Assembly (NCBI GenBank): GCA_024704765.1
Contig: JAKMXF010000343.1
Coordinates: 1,079,349 to 1,143,348 of the forward strand
Length of the DNA: 64,000 nucleotides
Source of the DNA: Oopsacas minuta
Taxonomy: Eukaryota; Porifera; Hexactinellida; Lyssacinosida; Leucopsacidae
Direction: 5' to 3'
The position numbers and the translations under genes were made by a program. The notes beneath the pieces were generated by a model. The model worked only from the letters and a program-made list of their open reading frames with translations, searched no databases and was not told the DNA's origin. Below, in pieces: positions 12,101-24,428 of this stretch. Every line of letters starts with the position of its first letter. Within the stretch, counting starts at the first letter, position 1.

Positions 12101-14151
12101 ACAGTGGCGTAGTTCTATTGTAAGTGTGAAGTCACATGGCTAACATCTTAGATATTAATAGAATCACATGTTTATTAGAAAATATACATGTATTAAAAGT
12201 ATATTGATATACTTTATCGCAGAAGTTCTTTTCAATTTTACAACAACATTTTGGAGCTAATCAATTGGGGACCTTCAAACGTTACATAACTCAAAATTCC
12301 CTAAATTTTGACCCCTTCTCCTCTCTATGTCATGATTTTTCACTGTTTTGTAATTCAGAAAGAATAGACTGTCACACTTCGCATACCACCCCCTCCTCTT
12401 GTAGCGTTACATAACGTTTGAACGACCGTCTGTGTTTGTGTTTGTTCGTTGTCAAGCAATGATTTCTGGAATGCTATTTAATTCGAATTTCTCTATACTG
12501 AGATATCACACAACTATGTTTTTTCTTGTTTACAAAGAAAGTAAGCTTTATTCAATAAAATATGGCAAACTATATCGAATACGTATGCCGAATCTGATTT
12601 TCACACTTTCCAATTAATTATGTGTAAAAGTATGATTTTATAAATATCAAGATGTCAACAAAAACACTAGTATTCGCCAAGCCGCAGCGCGAGCAAGCTA
12701 ATCGTGCTTGTAATTATTTTATTATCTAGGAAAAATATGTGAATCAATTACATCGGCCCCGCTTTTACCGTTAGCACAGGGCCCTTGGTATGGTATCGTG
12801 TGAACTATAAATGAAAATCAATATCATTAACTAAGTTTCCTGTATTTTACAAATGAGGAGATCAGTATGTAAATATCAGTTTTTGCACTAGCTTTTCTTT
12901 TCGATTGTCTACTTCCAGCTTTTGAATGGCTTTTATACCCATGTTTCCCCATTCTTTTAATTTTTATTTCCCTTTTCCTGCTCACCTTAGAAAAACTTCT
13001 TGCAATTATTCATTGAATATCAGCCAATCAAAACTCTTGCCATTTCTTGTTGTGTTTTCGACTGCTTGCTACAGGTAAGTACCTCCTCATTCACTTCTCA
13101 GTGAAAGTTTCTTATTACTATTCACCATTTTAAAGCCCTGATATCCAATCACTAGCGTGTCCTCGATTTTGGAATTAATATCAAGCGATACAAGGATATT
13201 TATACATATAATGTAACATTTTGTAATTTTCAGTTGTCACGTTACTAAGTAATAATGAGATACTACCATGGATGGTGCATATTTGTCATGATCCACTTAT
13301 AGCTCGATAGTCACTAGAGTGATGCTTAAATATTCCAGCCAATGTCTACTGCATACCTAACTTCCCATACCCATATAATATATTCTGATACCATTTGTCT
13401 ATTCAACATTACGCAATCGTGAATGGGCCCATATTTAATCGTTATCAAGAATAAGCAATACGAGGTATGATATCTTATCAAAATGTATTACAAGGATATG
13501 GTAAGTTTGGTATTTATTAGGCATACTCTAAGCAGACATAAGTATTTTACATTATCTGTATATTTTACAATATCTATATATTTACAATATCTGGTGAGTC
13601 AGTTGCGAAACTTCTCAAAACCTCAGGAAACAAAGCTGAACATTTTCGTTCTATTATCTATTCCTTCAATATTTAATCTACTTAATTTTATTGTTAATAA
13701 TGATTTGGCTTTCCTTTTAGCCTTTCTTTCCTCCACTCTTCTTAGGAGACTTTCGATAGGCAATTTGCAGTAGCTACCGGTAACATCTCCCATTTCCTTG
13801 ATAGACTTTTGGTTGAATTGATCTGTCGAGGACCAGATTTACAAGATTCCCCCTATGGGGTTTAGAACTGGTGACCGAGGAGGCCCACTCTATTTTCCCC
13901 AACCATTGTGTAATACTATCTATCTAGTAATGCGTTTAAGGCTACATAATTTCATTCGAAATATTTGACCCATATAATTGCTCAAGTCACAAGCAATCAT
14001 ACTGAATTTCCACATGTACGACAAAAATCGGGTGAAATATGCATTTTCACACATTTTAGGGCCATTACTAGACCATGTTTTAACATTGTTCAAGTCAAAT
14101 TTCAAAATAACACTGAACTGGCTCTATACGTACACATATTTTACCCAAGGA

Positions 14152-14157
14152 TTTATT
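14152..14157 (-). terminator. Possible polyadenylation hexamer for DIP2
   Basis: AATAAA on the minus strand, 554 nt downstream of the DIP2 stop codon. It is the first canonical hexamer I find after the stop. A downstream GT-rich element is not evident, so this is only a candidate. Confidence 0.25.
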
Positions 14158-14241
14158 TTACTCTAGCTTCAAAACTGACCGAGTAATGGCAGTTGAAGAT
14201 GGGTACAGGAAGATTTTTGCTGAATACCACTCTTTGCTAAA

Positions 14242-14281
14242 TACTGACCTGGCTCTAGGCGTGCATAGAGCCAGGTCAGTA
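14242..14281. other. Perfect 16 bp hairpin
   Basis: TACTGACCTGGCTCTA (14242-14257) is exactly complementary to 14266-14281 across an 8-base loop. A related single-sided sequence, ACTGAACTGGCTCTATACG, lies near 14110. The hairpin is 3' of DIP2. It could be the core of a small inverted-repeat element. Confidence 0.8.
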
Positions 14282-14710
14282 ATTCTAGAATATTTAGAAT
14301 TAGAATTGAAAAATTTCTGTTCTCGAAAAGATAATATTGGTACATTTTGGAATTCTAGTCAAAAAGTGCCAATTATGATATTATCGAGAACACTAAAATT
14401 GGAACTCAAATATATTATTCATTAACTAATCCATAGTAATGGTTGAGGAAAATATAGTCAGAGAATAGGCTATAGTGACGTAGGCTGTGGTTTGCTAATT
14501 TGACAAAATCGGAGCATAATTTTCAGGATCAATATTAGCAAACATCTCACATGTGTTGATATAATATTCGTTTGGTATTTTGATGTGTTCGACGGGGTAA
14601 AAATAATTTGGAAAAACCAATTATCGGCACAAAAAATAAGTTACACCCTGCAAAAGACAAAAGATATCTATCTAGCTAACAAATTTACAAAAGGGATATC
14701 GTTATATACA

Positions 14711-16396
14711 CTATAGATTATATGCAATGTAGATTGGGTCAAGCTGATCAGATAGAAAAGAGTCCTTAAGATGTAGTCTCTGAATTTCTCCCCTAGAATT
14801 GATAGGGATAGTTTTGGGGTCAACTATTACAACAACTCCAGGGATTACATAGTGTTCCTCAACTAGAGCAGTTGTAATACGTGGAACAACAGATAATGGA
14901 TCTTTGTCTTCTGATTCTAATTCAGCAACAACAACTAAAAGATGATCACCCTCAAACACTGCACTAGTAGTGATAAATTTGTGGCAACGGTTGACAGAAT
15001 TTTCCAAGTCCCTCGGGTAATAACGAGCTGAGTCTAAGTTGAGTGATCCCTCAATAGAACCTACTATGAATAAATGGTATACAATCTGCCCCTCTTCTTC
15101 TTCTTCTCCCTTTATTATGAATCCGAGAAATCCTGAACGTGCATATTGCTGAAGAATTGTATCGCTGCCCTGAATGGATGCCTGAAAATGTTCCTTATGA
15201 ATTTCGGCAGAAATGTCATCACCAATACCATCAAATCCTACGGCATTGTGCTCACTAATTACCCATATCTCTCCTAATTCTCCTTCTCCTAGCAGAGTGC
15301 GAGTATTAGAGTTAACTATCACGACAGTTACGCCTGGTAGCAGGCGGCCTGAAGATGAGAGCAAAATAGAATGAGGAACACCCCTTTCAACGACCTTAAT
15401 TTTGTCTAGTTTCAGTGCTCTCGCATCTAGATAAAGTTGAATTGGTGTAGGTTGCTTAAGACCCTGTACACAAATGGCAGAATTAACCCGACATCCAAAA
15501 GATGTTGATATTGCACGAAAACTTAGTCCTAACCGTGCAAATAACACAGAAAAAGGAGAAATTATATTCATTCTTGGTCTTTCTTCCCCTACTACAACCA
15601 AGGATTGTAAGTTTGAAAGATTGATCCCTTTTGATATAAGATTTTGTGTTGCACTACTTAAATCTCGCAAACAAGTTTCAATGACTGAATAAGTGCAATA
15701 GGTTTCGATTGCTTTATGTTGCGAGAGAACAAAGAACCATAAAGAAGGATTCTGTAACAAGTCTGTAGGGTGGATTAGAATGGTATGTTGTCCTGAAAAG
15801 ACACTACTCAAAAGGTATATCATTAATCCAAGACCTGAAGATGGTTCTAAAATGAGAACTGAAGAGTGGTTAGGGTTTAGTTCGCATGTTTGTTGATGTG
15901 AGCGACAGAAATGCAAACAATTTTGGTGACTGACCTTTGTTCCTGTCAATACGCCAGTGTCAGATACAGTGTAATCAATGTATGCAATCAATTCAGATGT
16001 AGGAGGGTGGTACATCTTTTCTAATCTCTTTCGCCCTATATCTTCGATATCCAAAAGAGGGGGCCAAGTTCGTAATTCGAAATATGTCGAAACCTCCTTG
16101 GACCTAAGTTGACGAATAGTGGAGTGAGAAGTAAGAATGGCAACTGACTTAGATCTTTCTAAGATATGTGAGATCGTAGGAACTAGAGAGTTATAATTCT
16201 GGGAGGTAACATTCCTAATCACCACAGGTATAAGGCCAAGAAGAAGTGAGCCATAAAATCCAGCAATGAGATCGAGGCCCGGGGGAAGTAGAAGTGCAAT
16301 AATATTTCCGCTGATAAGCTTTCCCTTCTCTGAAAGGTAAGCTGCAACTCTCTCTGATTTCTTTAAGAGTGATCTTCCTGTATAACTCAAGGAGAC
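14711..16396 (-). CDS. DIP2: DIP2 (disco-interacting protein 2), terminal exon: second acyl-CoA-ligase-like domain
   Basis: The last coding exon, 561 codons plus stop (TAG at 14711-14713). It encodes the C-terminal adenylate-forming (ANL) domain of DIP2, a large cytoplasmic protein with an N-terminal DMAP1-binding domain and two tandem fatty-acyl-AMP-ligase-like domains, linked in fungi and animals to diacylglycerol metabolism. Seen here: LLLPPGLDLIAGFYG, then DYTVSDTGVLTGTKVSHQNC in the place of the ANL phosphate-binding loop, VVVGEERPRM, STSFGCRVNSAICVQG, GELGEIWVISEHNA and the conserved end DQLDPIYIAYNL. Each has a close counterpart in insect and vertebrate DIP2. The acceptor is TTCCTTCTGCAG, with the exon starting at 16396. 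The preceding exon ends on a complete codon, so this exon is read from its first base. The loop lacks the usual Gly/Lys-rich ATP-binding consensus, as in other DIP2 proteins. Confidence 0.95.
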   Translation of the reverse strand, partial: VSLSYTGRSLLKKSERVAAYLSEKGKLISGNIIALLLPPGLDLIAGFYGSLLLGLIPVVIRNVTSQNYNSLVPTISHILERSKSVAILTSHSTIRQLRSKEVSTYFELRTWPPLLDIEDIGRKRLEKMYHPPTSELIAYIDYTVSDTGVLTGTKVSHQNCLHFCRSHQQTCELNPNHSSVLILEPSSGLGLMIYLLSSVFSGQHTILIHPTDLLQNPSLWFFVLSQHKAIETYCTYSVIETCLRDLSSATQNLISKGINLSNLQSLVVVGEERPRMNIISPFSVLFARLGLSFRAISTSFGCRVNSAICVQGLKQPTPIQLYLDARALKLDKIKVVERGVPHSILLSSSGRLLPGVTVVIVNSNTRTLLGEGELGEIWVISEHNAVGFDGIGDDISAEIHKEHFQASIQGSDTILQQYARSGFLGFIIKGEEEEEGQIVYHLFIVGSIEGSLNLDSARYYPRDLENSVNRCHKFITTSAVFEGDHLLVVVAELESEDKDPLSVVPRITTALVEEHYVIPGVVVIVDPKTIPINSRGEIQRLHLKDSFLSDQLDPIYIAYNL

Positions 16397-16907
16397 CTGC
16401 AGAAGGAATTACTATTAACACCAATTAAGTAATATTAGGAGTGAATAAACAAAAAATAACAAATAAACACCAATGTATAAGATTATGTAAAGTGCACGCC
16501 ACACGGTTGTCAGTTAATTATCTTTGTGGCAAAATATACATTGATAATCAAATGTGCAAGACTTGGTCACAAGATTCTAGGTTAAATTCAACTATATCAG
16601 GGTTCCGCAACTATATTTTCTGGCAGCATGCGGTCCGAAGGGACATTTGTATTGCATGATAACTCAATGCAAAATTGTATTACATGTGGCCTGTAGTATT
16701 ACATCGCATCAAGTGGTATAACTCGTCCCCCGAGAAAAATCTAGCAATCCATATAATATAGATTGCTAAGATCAGATATACAGTTATTTCATTTTGAATA
16801 AGGTTTGTGAATTTCCATTGAAGCAGTACTTAACATTTTGACAGTCCACCATGGACAATGAGTCCATATAATTCAATTTTGATAAGCCCCACTATTCGTC
16901 ACCAATA

Positions 16908-17021
16908 TAGTCACGGCCGCTTATAGTGAACCGCAAGGAACCCGAAATCTAGTTCAGAATAATTAGACCTCATTAAAATGAAGTTTCTTTTTAATATGAA
17001 CCAATATAAGCGACCTGACTG
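16908..17021. mobile_element. 114 bp pogo-like MITE in a DIP2 intron
   Basis: The ends TAGTCACGGCCGCTTATA (left) and, inward on the minus strand, CAGTCAGGTCGCTTATA (right) pair over about 17 bp. TA lies on both sides (16906-16907 and 17022-17023). A further end of the same type, CAGTCAGGCTCGCTTATTC, starts at about 17198, without a partner I could locate. Confidence 0.75.
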
Positions 17022-17539
17022 TACTAATACATGACTATTTTCCTCTATATACATAAGTCAGACATATATGCATTACATAGCAAATAATTCCAGATGTTGG
17101 CATGAACTTTGATCTAATAATATATTTCTACGATTGTCCAAATCATTCTTCCTAGAAAAGAATTATTTTTTCAATTTTGTTTGTCATAGTGATGTACAGT
17201 CAGGCTCGCTTATTCTGAGCCAAGCCAGCGACCTCAATAAAATATTTCTCATTTGTATAATATCAGTTCAATAAGAACAAATTACTGATTTAGTTGAGTG
17301 ATAATTCGGGAGAAGAAGAGTTAGGAGCGTGCTAGATAAACAATGAATTACCACTTGGATTGAGCCACTCTTTTATACGTAAATATTGTTAGTATATAGT
17401 AACAACTTTGATTCTACATTGCCGAAATGTACGAATAACATGTAGTTATAATTCGAATCTTCCTTTTGGATGTTGATTCATTGAGCATATTCAATAGAAG
17501 TATGGATTGAATTGGGAATTCAGAGGTAGTAATAACATG

Positions 17540-17602
17540 TGCTCGTAGTGCTATATTATTAATTATGACTGACGTCTTAATTAATGATATAGCACTATTA
17601 CT
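17540..17602. other. Inverted repeat hairpin, ~24 bp arms
   Basis: TAGTGCTATATTATTAATTA (17546-17565) pairs with a nearly exact complement ending at about 17598, around a short loop containing GACGTC. It lies in the 6.4 kb DIP2 intron. Confidence 0.7.
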
Positions 17603-19089
17603 TGTAGATGTTTGGAAGGATCGTACGATCTTAAAGAGTAAGAGCCTAACGCGCTACCCACAACATAGGCTTATTGTGGAATTGAACCATTATGTTAATG
17701 CACTGAAATATTGAGGTCAAATCGCAACGATAAAATTTCGGCTCATTTCGCTAGCATCTGAAATATCAGGTATATGACATATAATGACCTACGAAGCGGA
17801 ATGTAACTGTATTTAACAAATACATACAAAATGTATATTGCCAAAGCAGGTAGTCAATCAGAAAAAATTCCAAACAGAAGTATCCGAAACAGTTCTGATA
17901 AATAATTTCTGCATTCTATAAATCCCTAGCTCGATTGTAATCCCAAACCAGAAGCGTAGACAGGGTGCCGGAAGTGGCGCATTTGGGCCATTTGTGTTTT
18001 CTAGTAAGCCTTTATTTAGAAAAAAGTGCATTCATTCAGACGTCAAACATTATAATATGTGAAATCATCTTAAGATCTTTGTAAACCAAATATTAATAAA
18101 TATTATACAGAATTTGGCTCGTTCTGGAGTTAGAATAAGTACTAGGGATGACACAGCTTTGGGGGTATTCAATTACATAGCCAAGTATGCATAAGGCGTA
18201 ACTGCACAACATGCGAAATTTTGAAACGAGGGGCGTAAGCACCGAAATAGTTATCCCTATATTGACTTAGTATTTCATGTTAACTAATATTTCTCAGACT
18301 TTTGCTTTGGGAAAATTCACATTCTCAAGATGTTTTCATTTTTGTTGTTCGTTATGCTCCCAAATTTTTTCAGCCTGCCACCTTATAGAAGAAATTTCCT
18401 AACCAATATGTTCAACAACCCAATCATAAATTACGAATATCTGTACTTATATGATAGATTTTACTCACCTTGAATAGTATACACTGATTCGTTTTAGTTT
18501 CAGTGTTATATTCGATATGTTTACTTGGTGGCACCGAAATTTTTAAGTATCCTACAATCGAATAGTTCCCTTGAGTAACATTTCTCAACTTATCTGTTTT
18601 CACTTACGTACATGTATTTGACCACAACTAAACTAGGAATGTTAGACAGTAACCCATAAAATTATTGATTGCATAAATTTAATTCAAATAATATATTTTA
18701 ATCAATCATCTGTATTTCAATTGACTAAGAACACATCACATCAAATTCGAATATACTAAATTGATTGTACATTTCTAAATGGCAGAATTTCATATGCAAG
18801 CAATTGAGTCAATTTGTCGGATATTCTTTCGGAAATTTGATTCGACCAAATTGAGACCCATTAATGAGGATCGTAAAATGTTTTTGTCAAACTTTATTCA
18901 ATTCAAATAGATGAGGAAATGAAGTGGTCATTTATCCCGAAAATGTAATGTCAAGGTTGTGCCAAGCCACTCTCTCGTCATGTTGAAGATATTTCTAGGT
19001 GTAAACTCCCTATTCTTTGCACAATAGAAACTGAAGAAAGAAGAATAATGCGTAATCATCTTCCATATCTTGAGAGCCTAAAATGAGAA

Positions 19090-20790
19090 CGCAACTCAAT
19101 TTGAAGAGTGTATCGATATATCTGAATCTGATTTCCAACCATCAAAACCAACAAACAAATTCGCTTGGAGACCAACCTTTAGAAGTGTTCAAAATGCTTT
19201 AGCTCTAACATTATTTGTGATTCCTGTACACCATTCAACACTGTCCAGAATATACTAAAATTCTTTGAACAGAATAAAACTATTGCTGAAGAAATTCTTA
19301 CAAATTTTCTGCGTAAACGGGAAAAAGCCAATTCAGTAGAAATAAAGGTTGACAATCTGCTGCGAGAGATTATACAATGGGCGTTTTGGTAGCAACAAGT
19401 CCAAAACATTGATGTTAATAAAATTATTGATTTAAAGCCACATCTTGCTATTTCTAACCGTACACTCATAAAATTTGCCAAAGTAATAAGAAGTATGGTG
19501 TGAAACTCCTAGCCTACGTCTATCATAAGTCAATAAGAGGACCACTTCAGATCATTTTACCCAAACAACCCTCATGTTTGAGCAAAAATCAGCAATGTAT
19601 CAGAGAGAAGTAAGGGTTATCGTAAAGAAAACACCACAATTGTAGATTGTACTGATATAGGAGAGTTATTTCGTAGGGTTGAATCGACCCGAATAACCGA
19701 CTCTGTGCTATACCATTGGGGTTGTGATCATGAACAAGGATTACAAAAGTTTTAGTCCAGCCTACCTATGAAATATCTTTCTCGATAGCGCAAAAGGTAG
19801 CATGCTAGTTGCAGTATCTGATGCCCCAGAAACACCTCACAATTTGCAACAGATATTTAAACATATCCCAGAACTGAACTTAGAGAAACAAATTAATGTG
19901 TTTATATCTGACTTGAAAGTGATTAGCATGGGATGTGGAATAAAGGGGGGAAATGCAAATTCCCCATGTCCGTGTGGTACAAATTTTCGTCCATTGGGCC
20001 AAGCTGGATTTCCTAAACATGAGATCATTATCAAGAGATGTTCGAAATTCTACAATCAAAGTACTTTGAGATCGATGCTATTGCAAACCAATTTCATGGT
20101 GTACGTTCACTTCCACTGTTAAAATTTTGTAATCCCCTCATTGCCTTTCCAATAACAGTTGTACATATTCAGCTAGGTGAGAGAGAGAAACTATTTGATC
20201 GAATGGCGAGAGGAATCTTAGGAGAGTCACAATATAAAATCTTTCCAAAATGAATGTATTTATCCTCTGGTAGGTCCGCCACTTCAATTCCACGGAGGCC
20301 ATTATACAGGGAAAGATAGTGCAAAGCTAATCGACAATTATATGAATCGATCTCAACAATTTCCAATCTCTCAATCTATGATCCCTTTTCTAAGAGGTAC
20401 ATGAATTTAAATTCACGAAGTAATTGGAAAAGCCATGAAAATAATTCCATTAGTGATTTCAGAAAGCAGTGTAATCTCATGCGAAAAGAACTAATAACAA
20501 ATTGCAAACAAAAATATAACAATGAAAATGATATCATGACTTTTTGCGCTAAAATCAATAAATTCATAAAACCACACCGAAAATTCATTTTTGTAATAGA
20601 TCACCTTGAAGAATTCTTGGATCAAGTGAACTGCAATCGAGAAACTGCATTAGGGGCTCTGTATTTTCTCGGAAGAAGTTCTAGAAAGTAGCTATCAGAA
20701 TTTTATTGAATACCTTGCTAACTTTCACGGAGGATTTAGATTACTACGTGCTTTTGTAGCTTCTAATGCTGAACATTGCAACTAGTATAT
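19090..20790 (+). pseudogene. Decayed DLK-family (putative transposase) gene of element B
   Basis: No standard family is recognised. The pieces read as a homologue of the 664-aa protein at 41665-43659. WGCDHEQGLQKF (about 19720-19755) matches its LGLDYGCGFTKL. LVAVSDAPETPHNLQQIF and FISDLKVISMGCGIKGG (19805-19950) match its LWVSSAPENN and FTFDLKAAALCLG, followed here by SPCPCG and there by YPCIWC. VVHIQLGEREKLFDRM (about 20158-20205) matches PELHLLLGVGQKLY. VIDHLEEFLDQV (about 20595-20630) matches the H-x4-F segment. FSEEVLESSYQNF (about 20665-20705) matches VSEQAAESAHSRF. Upstream, VNKIIDLKPHLAISNRTLIK (about 19415-19475) resembles the L-x-L-SK segment of the other copies. At least five frameshifts and several stops are present. 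An N-terminal Cys-rich part is not recognisable. Confidence 0.75.
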
Positions 20791-21189
20791 CCAAAAAACA
20801 TAGAATAGAACAAAATTACTAATGTGAATCATCAAAATTAAAGATAGAGATTCTTATAGATATACGTATTTAGTAGCATGTGATATAAGTCTATTATTTT
20901 GGTAAATAATGAAACAAATGAAAGTTGAAAATAATGTAAAATCAAGTTTGCAAACAAGATGAAATTATATGTACAGTTGTAACAAATGGATAATTACTTG
21001 GCATATCCTTTTATAGTAAAATTTGCGATACTTATAGCAATTCGGAATAAAAGAAAAGAGAATATGGTATATCAATATAGAAGAGATCTGAGAAGTAAAA
21101 ACGAATTTCGTTGGCAATTATTTTGATTAAACAATCTCCCACTATGTACATTATTAGTTAGGATAGGAATATCTGTTAAAGATCCTATT

Positions 21190-21400
21190 TCCTCATTTAT
21201 AAGTAAAATATTCCAGATATATAGCTGAGCTATCGTGAAGTGCAATTTTTTGTATTACAAAAACTCCATACCCTCATTCCAAAAGTGACTCTCATTAATC
21301 CGAAAAATGACCTGTCTTCGAAGATAGTTAAGTTGATGCATAAAAACTGTACAATAGTATAGCTGAGCTATATGTAAGTTATTTGTATCTGTAATACCAA
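21190..21400. repeat. Dispersed repeat copy; empty version of the Tc1 target at 53937
   Basis: It contains TATAGCTGAGCTATATG followed by TAAGTTATTTGTA. The same block, with matching sequence for about 140 bp upstream, is at 53790-53938 and resumes at 55293, interrupted there by the Tc1 element. TATAGCTGAGCTAT occurs twice in this copy (about 21219 and 21359). Confidence 0.7.
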
Positions 21401-21736
21401 AGTAGTCGGAGTCACACTATAAACATATCGGATATAACTCAGAAACTAAAACAGATCAGTGTATACAGTTCAAGGTGAATAAATCTATCATATAAGATAC
21501 ATCTGCGTAATCAATGATTAGATTGTTGAACATATTGGTTAGGAAAATTTCGTTTATAAGGTGACGTGCTGGAAAAATTTGGAGAGCATGACAAATTACA
21601 AAAATGAAGTATCTTGAGAATGTGAATTTTCCCAACGGGAAAATTCTGAGAAATATTAGCTAACGTGGAATACTAAGTTATTATAGGAATAACAATTCCA
21701 GGGCATACACGTCCCGTTTGAAATTTCGCATGGTGA

Positions 21737-22772
21737 GTAACTAGCAATTATTGGGCTACGGATGCTCTGGTCGATTCAACAATGTAGTTTCTATACTATA
21801 GAAACGAAGAACTTTCCAAATAAATGTATTGCATATTTATAGAACAATAGAAGCATTATTGGCTAAAAGTTTAAGAATGTGAAAATGTGTTTAGTAAGCA
21901 TATCTTTGGTAAAATATGCAATTATTTGAGTATTTCACAAATTGACTAGACTGAAATGACCATAATTCCAAAGATAATCGAGTTTAGAGCGTATATTTAC
22001 AAACTATGTACACTCCATGTGCCAGATTTAGCATGACAAATTTTAGACTTTTGTATCTAAACAGATATTAATATCACTCTACATGTTATCAAAGATAGAC
22101 CAATTCAAGGCAATTTCGCTAACTAATATTTACTGATCAATAAATTGGCACAATTTGAAAGAAATTTGCTCTACTTGACTGAAAAGATGTATACTACAAA
22201 GTTAAAAAGGATTAAACCTATTCCTTCACACTGAAATGAAATTAATACATCTCATATTTGTAGAGCAGAATGATGTAGAGATTTTAAGGAGATTGACATA
22301 TAGGTAACTGTGTGAAAACGTAAAATATCAATGTGATCTACGTGTCCATAATTATTCCACACGCCCAGAATAAATGTCTTTTTATCAGCCAACTTAGGTT
22401 GATATTCGAAAATATTACCAGTTATGGAAAGGTGTGAAAACTCATAACTTACATTCCACATACATTTTCGAAAAATCAATACTACAGTTGGAATCCTAAA
22501 AAGACTTTCCTTACCACAATTGTTGAGAGCCTCTATCAAATTATCTAACTAACTTCGACTGGACGCTATTCGACCCCCAAAGAACATGCCCCAATAAATT
22601 GAATTCTTTAGAGCTCAAAGACTTCTTTCGCTAGATATCAGTGTATACAAATTGTGAGGGCTCTCCGCCAATTTAGGCTCGGCTCCATTATCAAATCTTA
22701 CTATGGATTTCACCCATAAGCAAATTACCGATATTTCAAGCCTGATTGTATAAAGGAAGTAGCATAACAAAC
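21737..22772. other. DIP2 intron sequence, nothing recognised
   Basis: Intronic sequence between element B and the DIP2 exon. The 95-codon minus-strand open frame at 22252-22539 has no DIP2 or transposon motif and no splice support. Confidence 0.5.
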
Positions 22773-23292
22773 CTTCCCTTTAACATCAGAAGTTGAATAC
22801 AGAGGAAGATCTCCATATTTTGTTCCCCTCCACTCCAAAATTTCTCCCATACCTTTGTAATTGTTTCCGATTTCTCGATTAGGTGTAACAGGAGTTCCTT
22901 GCATTTGAGCTAATTTCACACTTCGCATTAATCCTCCAATCGTGAAAGCTGGGCCCAATGATTCAGGATGCCTCCGAAGAACGGGGATATTCGTAATACA
23001 TTGGTGCGGGCACATTAATATATGCTCCAGTTTGAGGGTTCCATCGAGATATCGTGTTTTAGCTTCTGGGATATATATTGAACCGCGAATCTTTGGAAGA
23101 CTATTTGAAGTAACAAGCATAACCCCATAAAGTGAGATGCCATGGATAGTCTCAACTGCTGACACAACTGTGTTCATCCATTTAAAAGCAATGTCATCTT
23201 TTGAATCATCACGTACCTCAGCAATTGCTAAAATACGCTCATCATTGAGAACTGGGACGGAAAAAACAGCAACTCTGTTCTTGAATACAAAT
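22773..23292 (-). CDS. DIP2: DIP2, internal exon linking the two ANL domains
   Basis: A 520 nt exon. The acceptor TATCTCTTCACTTAG precedes 23292 and the donor is GGGAAG/GTTTGT at 22773/22772. The preceding exon leaves two bases (AG), and the first base here completes AGA. The join reads DPPR then FVFKNRVAVFSVPVLNDER, continuous with the DIP2 family, and 173 full codons follow, so the phase is consistent. Seen motifs: RVAVFSVPVLNDERILAIAE, AVETIHGISLYGVMLVTSN, LDGTLKLEHILMCPHQCITN and MGEILEWRG, each with close DIP2 counterparts. This is the C-terminal subdomain of the first ligase-like domain plus the linker into the second. Confidence 0.95.
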
Positions 23293-23474
23293 CTAAGTGA
23301 AGAGATAAATAGAGAAGTGACAATGAATAGATCATCATAATTAGACTAGTGAATTCAATAAACAAAGTATGAGTTGTCTTATACATAAATTTGTAAATGT
23401 AGCTTACACACTGATATTCTTAGACTTGCTATGACGAAGAAGAAATTAGCAGCAAAAATAAAATAAAAACGTGT

Positions 23475-24428
23475 TCAATTCAATCGTATATTAGGCCGAC
23501 TTTCCGTAGAGCTTGAGAAAAAAACATCTTAGAATATTCGAAAGTACAGCGTTGGTGGATTACGAAAATGTCATCAGAATTGTAAAAATATATGTAGTGA
23601 CTTAGCATTGAGGTTTGAAACAACTTTCCATTCGTGTCTACTATAATGTATTATTTGACCGCCTTTTCATTATTATTGTGATACAAATTTTCTTCCACGT
23701 ACTATTGAGGACTGGTGGATTATGTGTTTAAAATTTCTTTTGAAAATATATATAAATTTTGGAAATATGATATTTTGAAAAATTCAGTGAAGAAAATAGA
23801 CGAGGGTCAATTCAGTCACTAATTTGACTCACTTATACTCATCAGATTTCAACGAAATTAGTATCATTGGGAAGAGGAAAGTTGAACGTTTTAAACAATT
23901 TGTTTTGATTCTAAAAACATGTACTCGTAGTACTGTTTTTGATTAATAATTTTGGTGTCAACGACTCCCTTGAATTTACCCATCTAAAAGTCACAATTCG
24001 ATTCTGAAATTTTATATGCATACTTTTGGTGATATGGACGTGTATGAAAATTGAATTTCATTAAATATATTTACATCTCGTGGAGCTAGAGGAACTCTAA
24101 TTTTAAGTCGGGAGTGAGAGTGGTAGGTGAGCAATCATGTTCTACAAGAAGTAGGGTCAGTTCAAACTCATGTTCTTACCCTAAATCCGAACGAATTTCG
24201 ATTATTTGTATGCCAATCGATATTTGAGACAAAGACGTCTATAACAATATCAATATTTTCGTGAAACACTAAAAATTATCGCCAACAACAGCCTGTAAAA
24301 TCGATAAATTCTCATGGTTTTTGTATATTACCAATTCTAACTTTGACATCAATTCTTGAAGTTATTTCTCATCACAACCCTTCAAAATTTATAGATACCT
24401 TCTTTCGGAACTCATAATTCAATTTCCT
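23475..24428. repeat. Left arm of a 954 bp near-perfect inverted repeat
   Basis: The whole stretch reads as the reverse complement of 27333-28286. By eye I find no difference between about 23491 and 24428, and two differences in the outermost 18 bp. The ends begin TTAGGCCGACTTTCCG (23491), and TA occurs just outside on both sides. It lies about 180 bp upstream, in DIP2 sense, of the acceptor of the exon ending at 23292. Confidence 0.95.

Larger units (their letters stand above)
9116..14710. other. 5.6 kb without a recognised gene
   Basis: No open frame here has family motifs; those of 60-96 codons (for example 11321-11554 and 13483-13773) are hydrophobic, AT-driven and unconvincing. Two copies of a TCRATTACCCC motif (about 11810 and 11940, inverted relative to the copy near 1990) show that the dispersed repeat family also reaches here. 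Possible hAT-like ends with CAGGGGTG (10352) and CAGTGGCG (12112) have no detectable partners. It lies downstream of DIP2. Confidence 0.5.
18204..21736 (+). mobile_element. Inverted-repeat transposon with DLK-family protein (element B), old
   Basis: Arms of about 312 bp, 18211-18522 and 21421-21731, are inverted copies at roughly 80% identity. They begin with ATGCGAAATTT and end with the complement of AAACATATC. The outermost bases are GCAC (left) and, inward, TCACC (right). The hexamer GTAACT directly flanks both sides (18198-18203 and 21737-21742) and is a candidate target duplication. The interior holds a decayed protein gene homologous to the ORF at 41665-43659. The element is inside the 6.4 kb DIP2 intron, in the opposite orientation to DIP2. 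Confidence 0.75.

Noticed and set aside
22252-22539. Additional DIP2 exon between the two C-terminal exons
   Set aside because: The neighbouring exons already join in phase with continuous family similarity, and this segment has no DIP2 resemblance.
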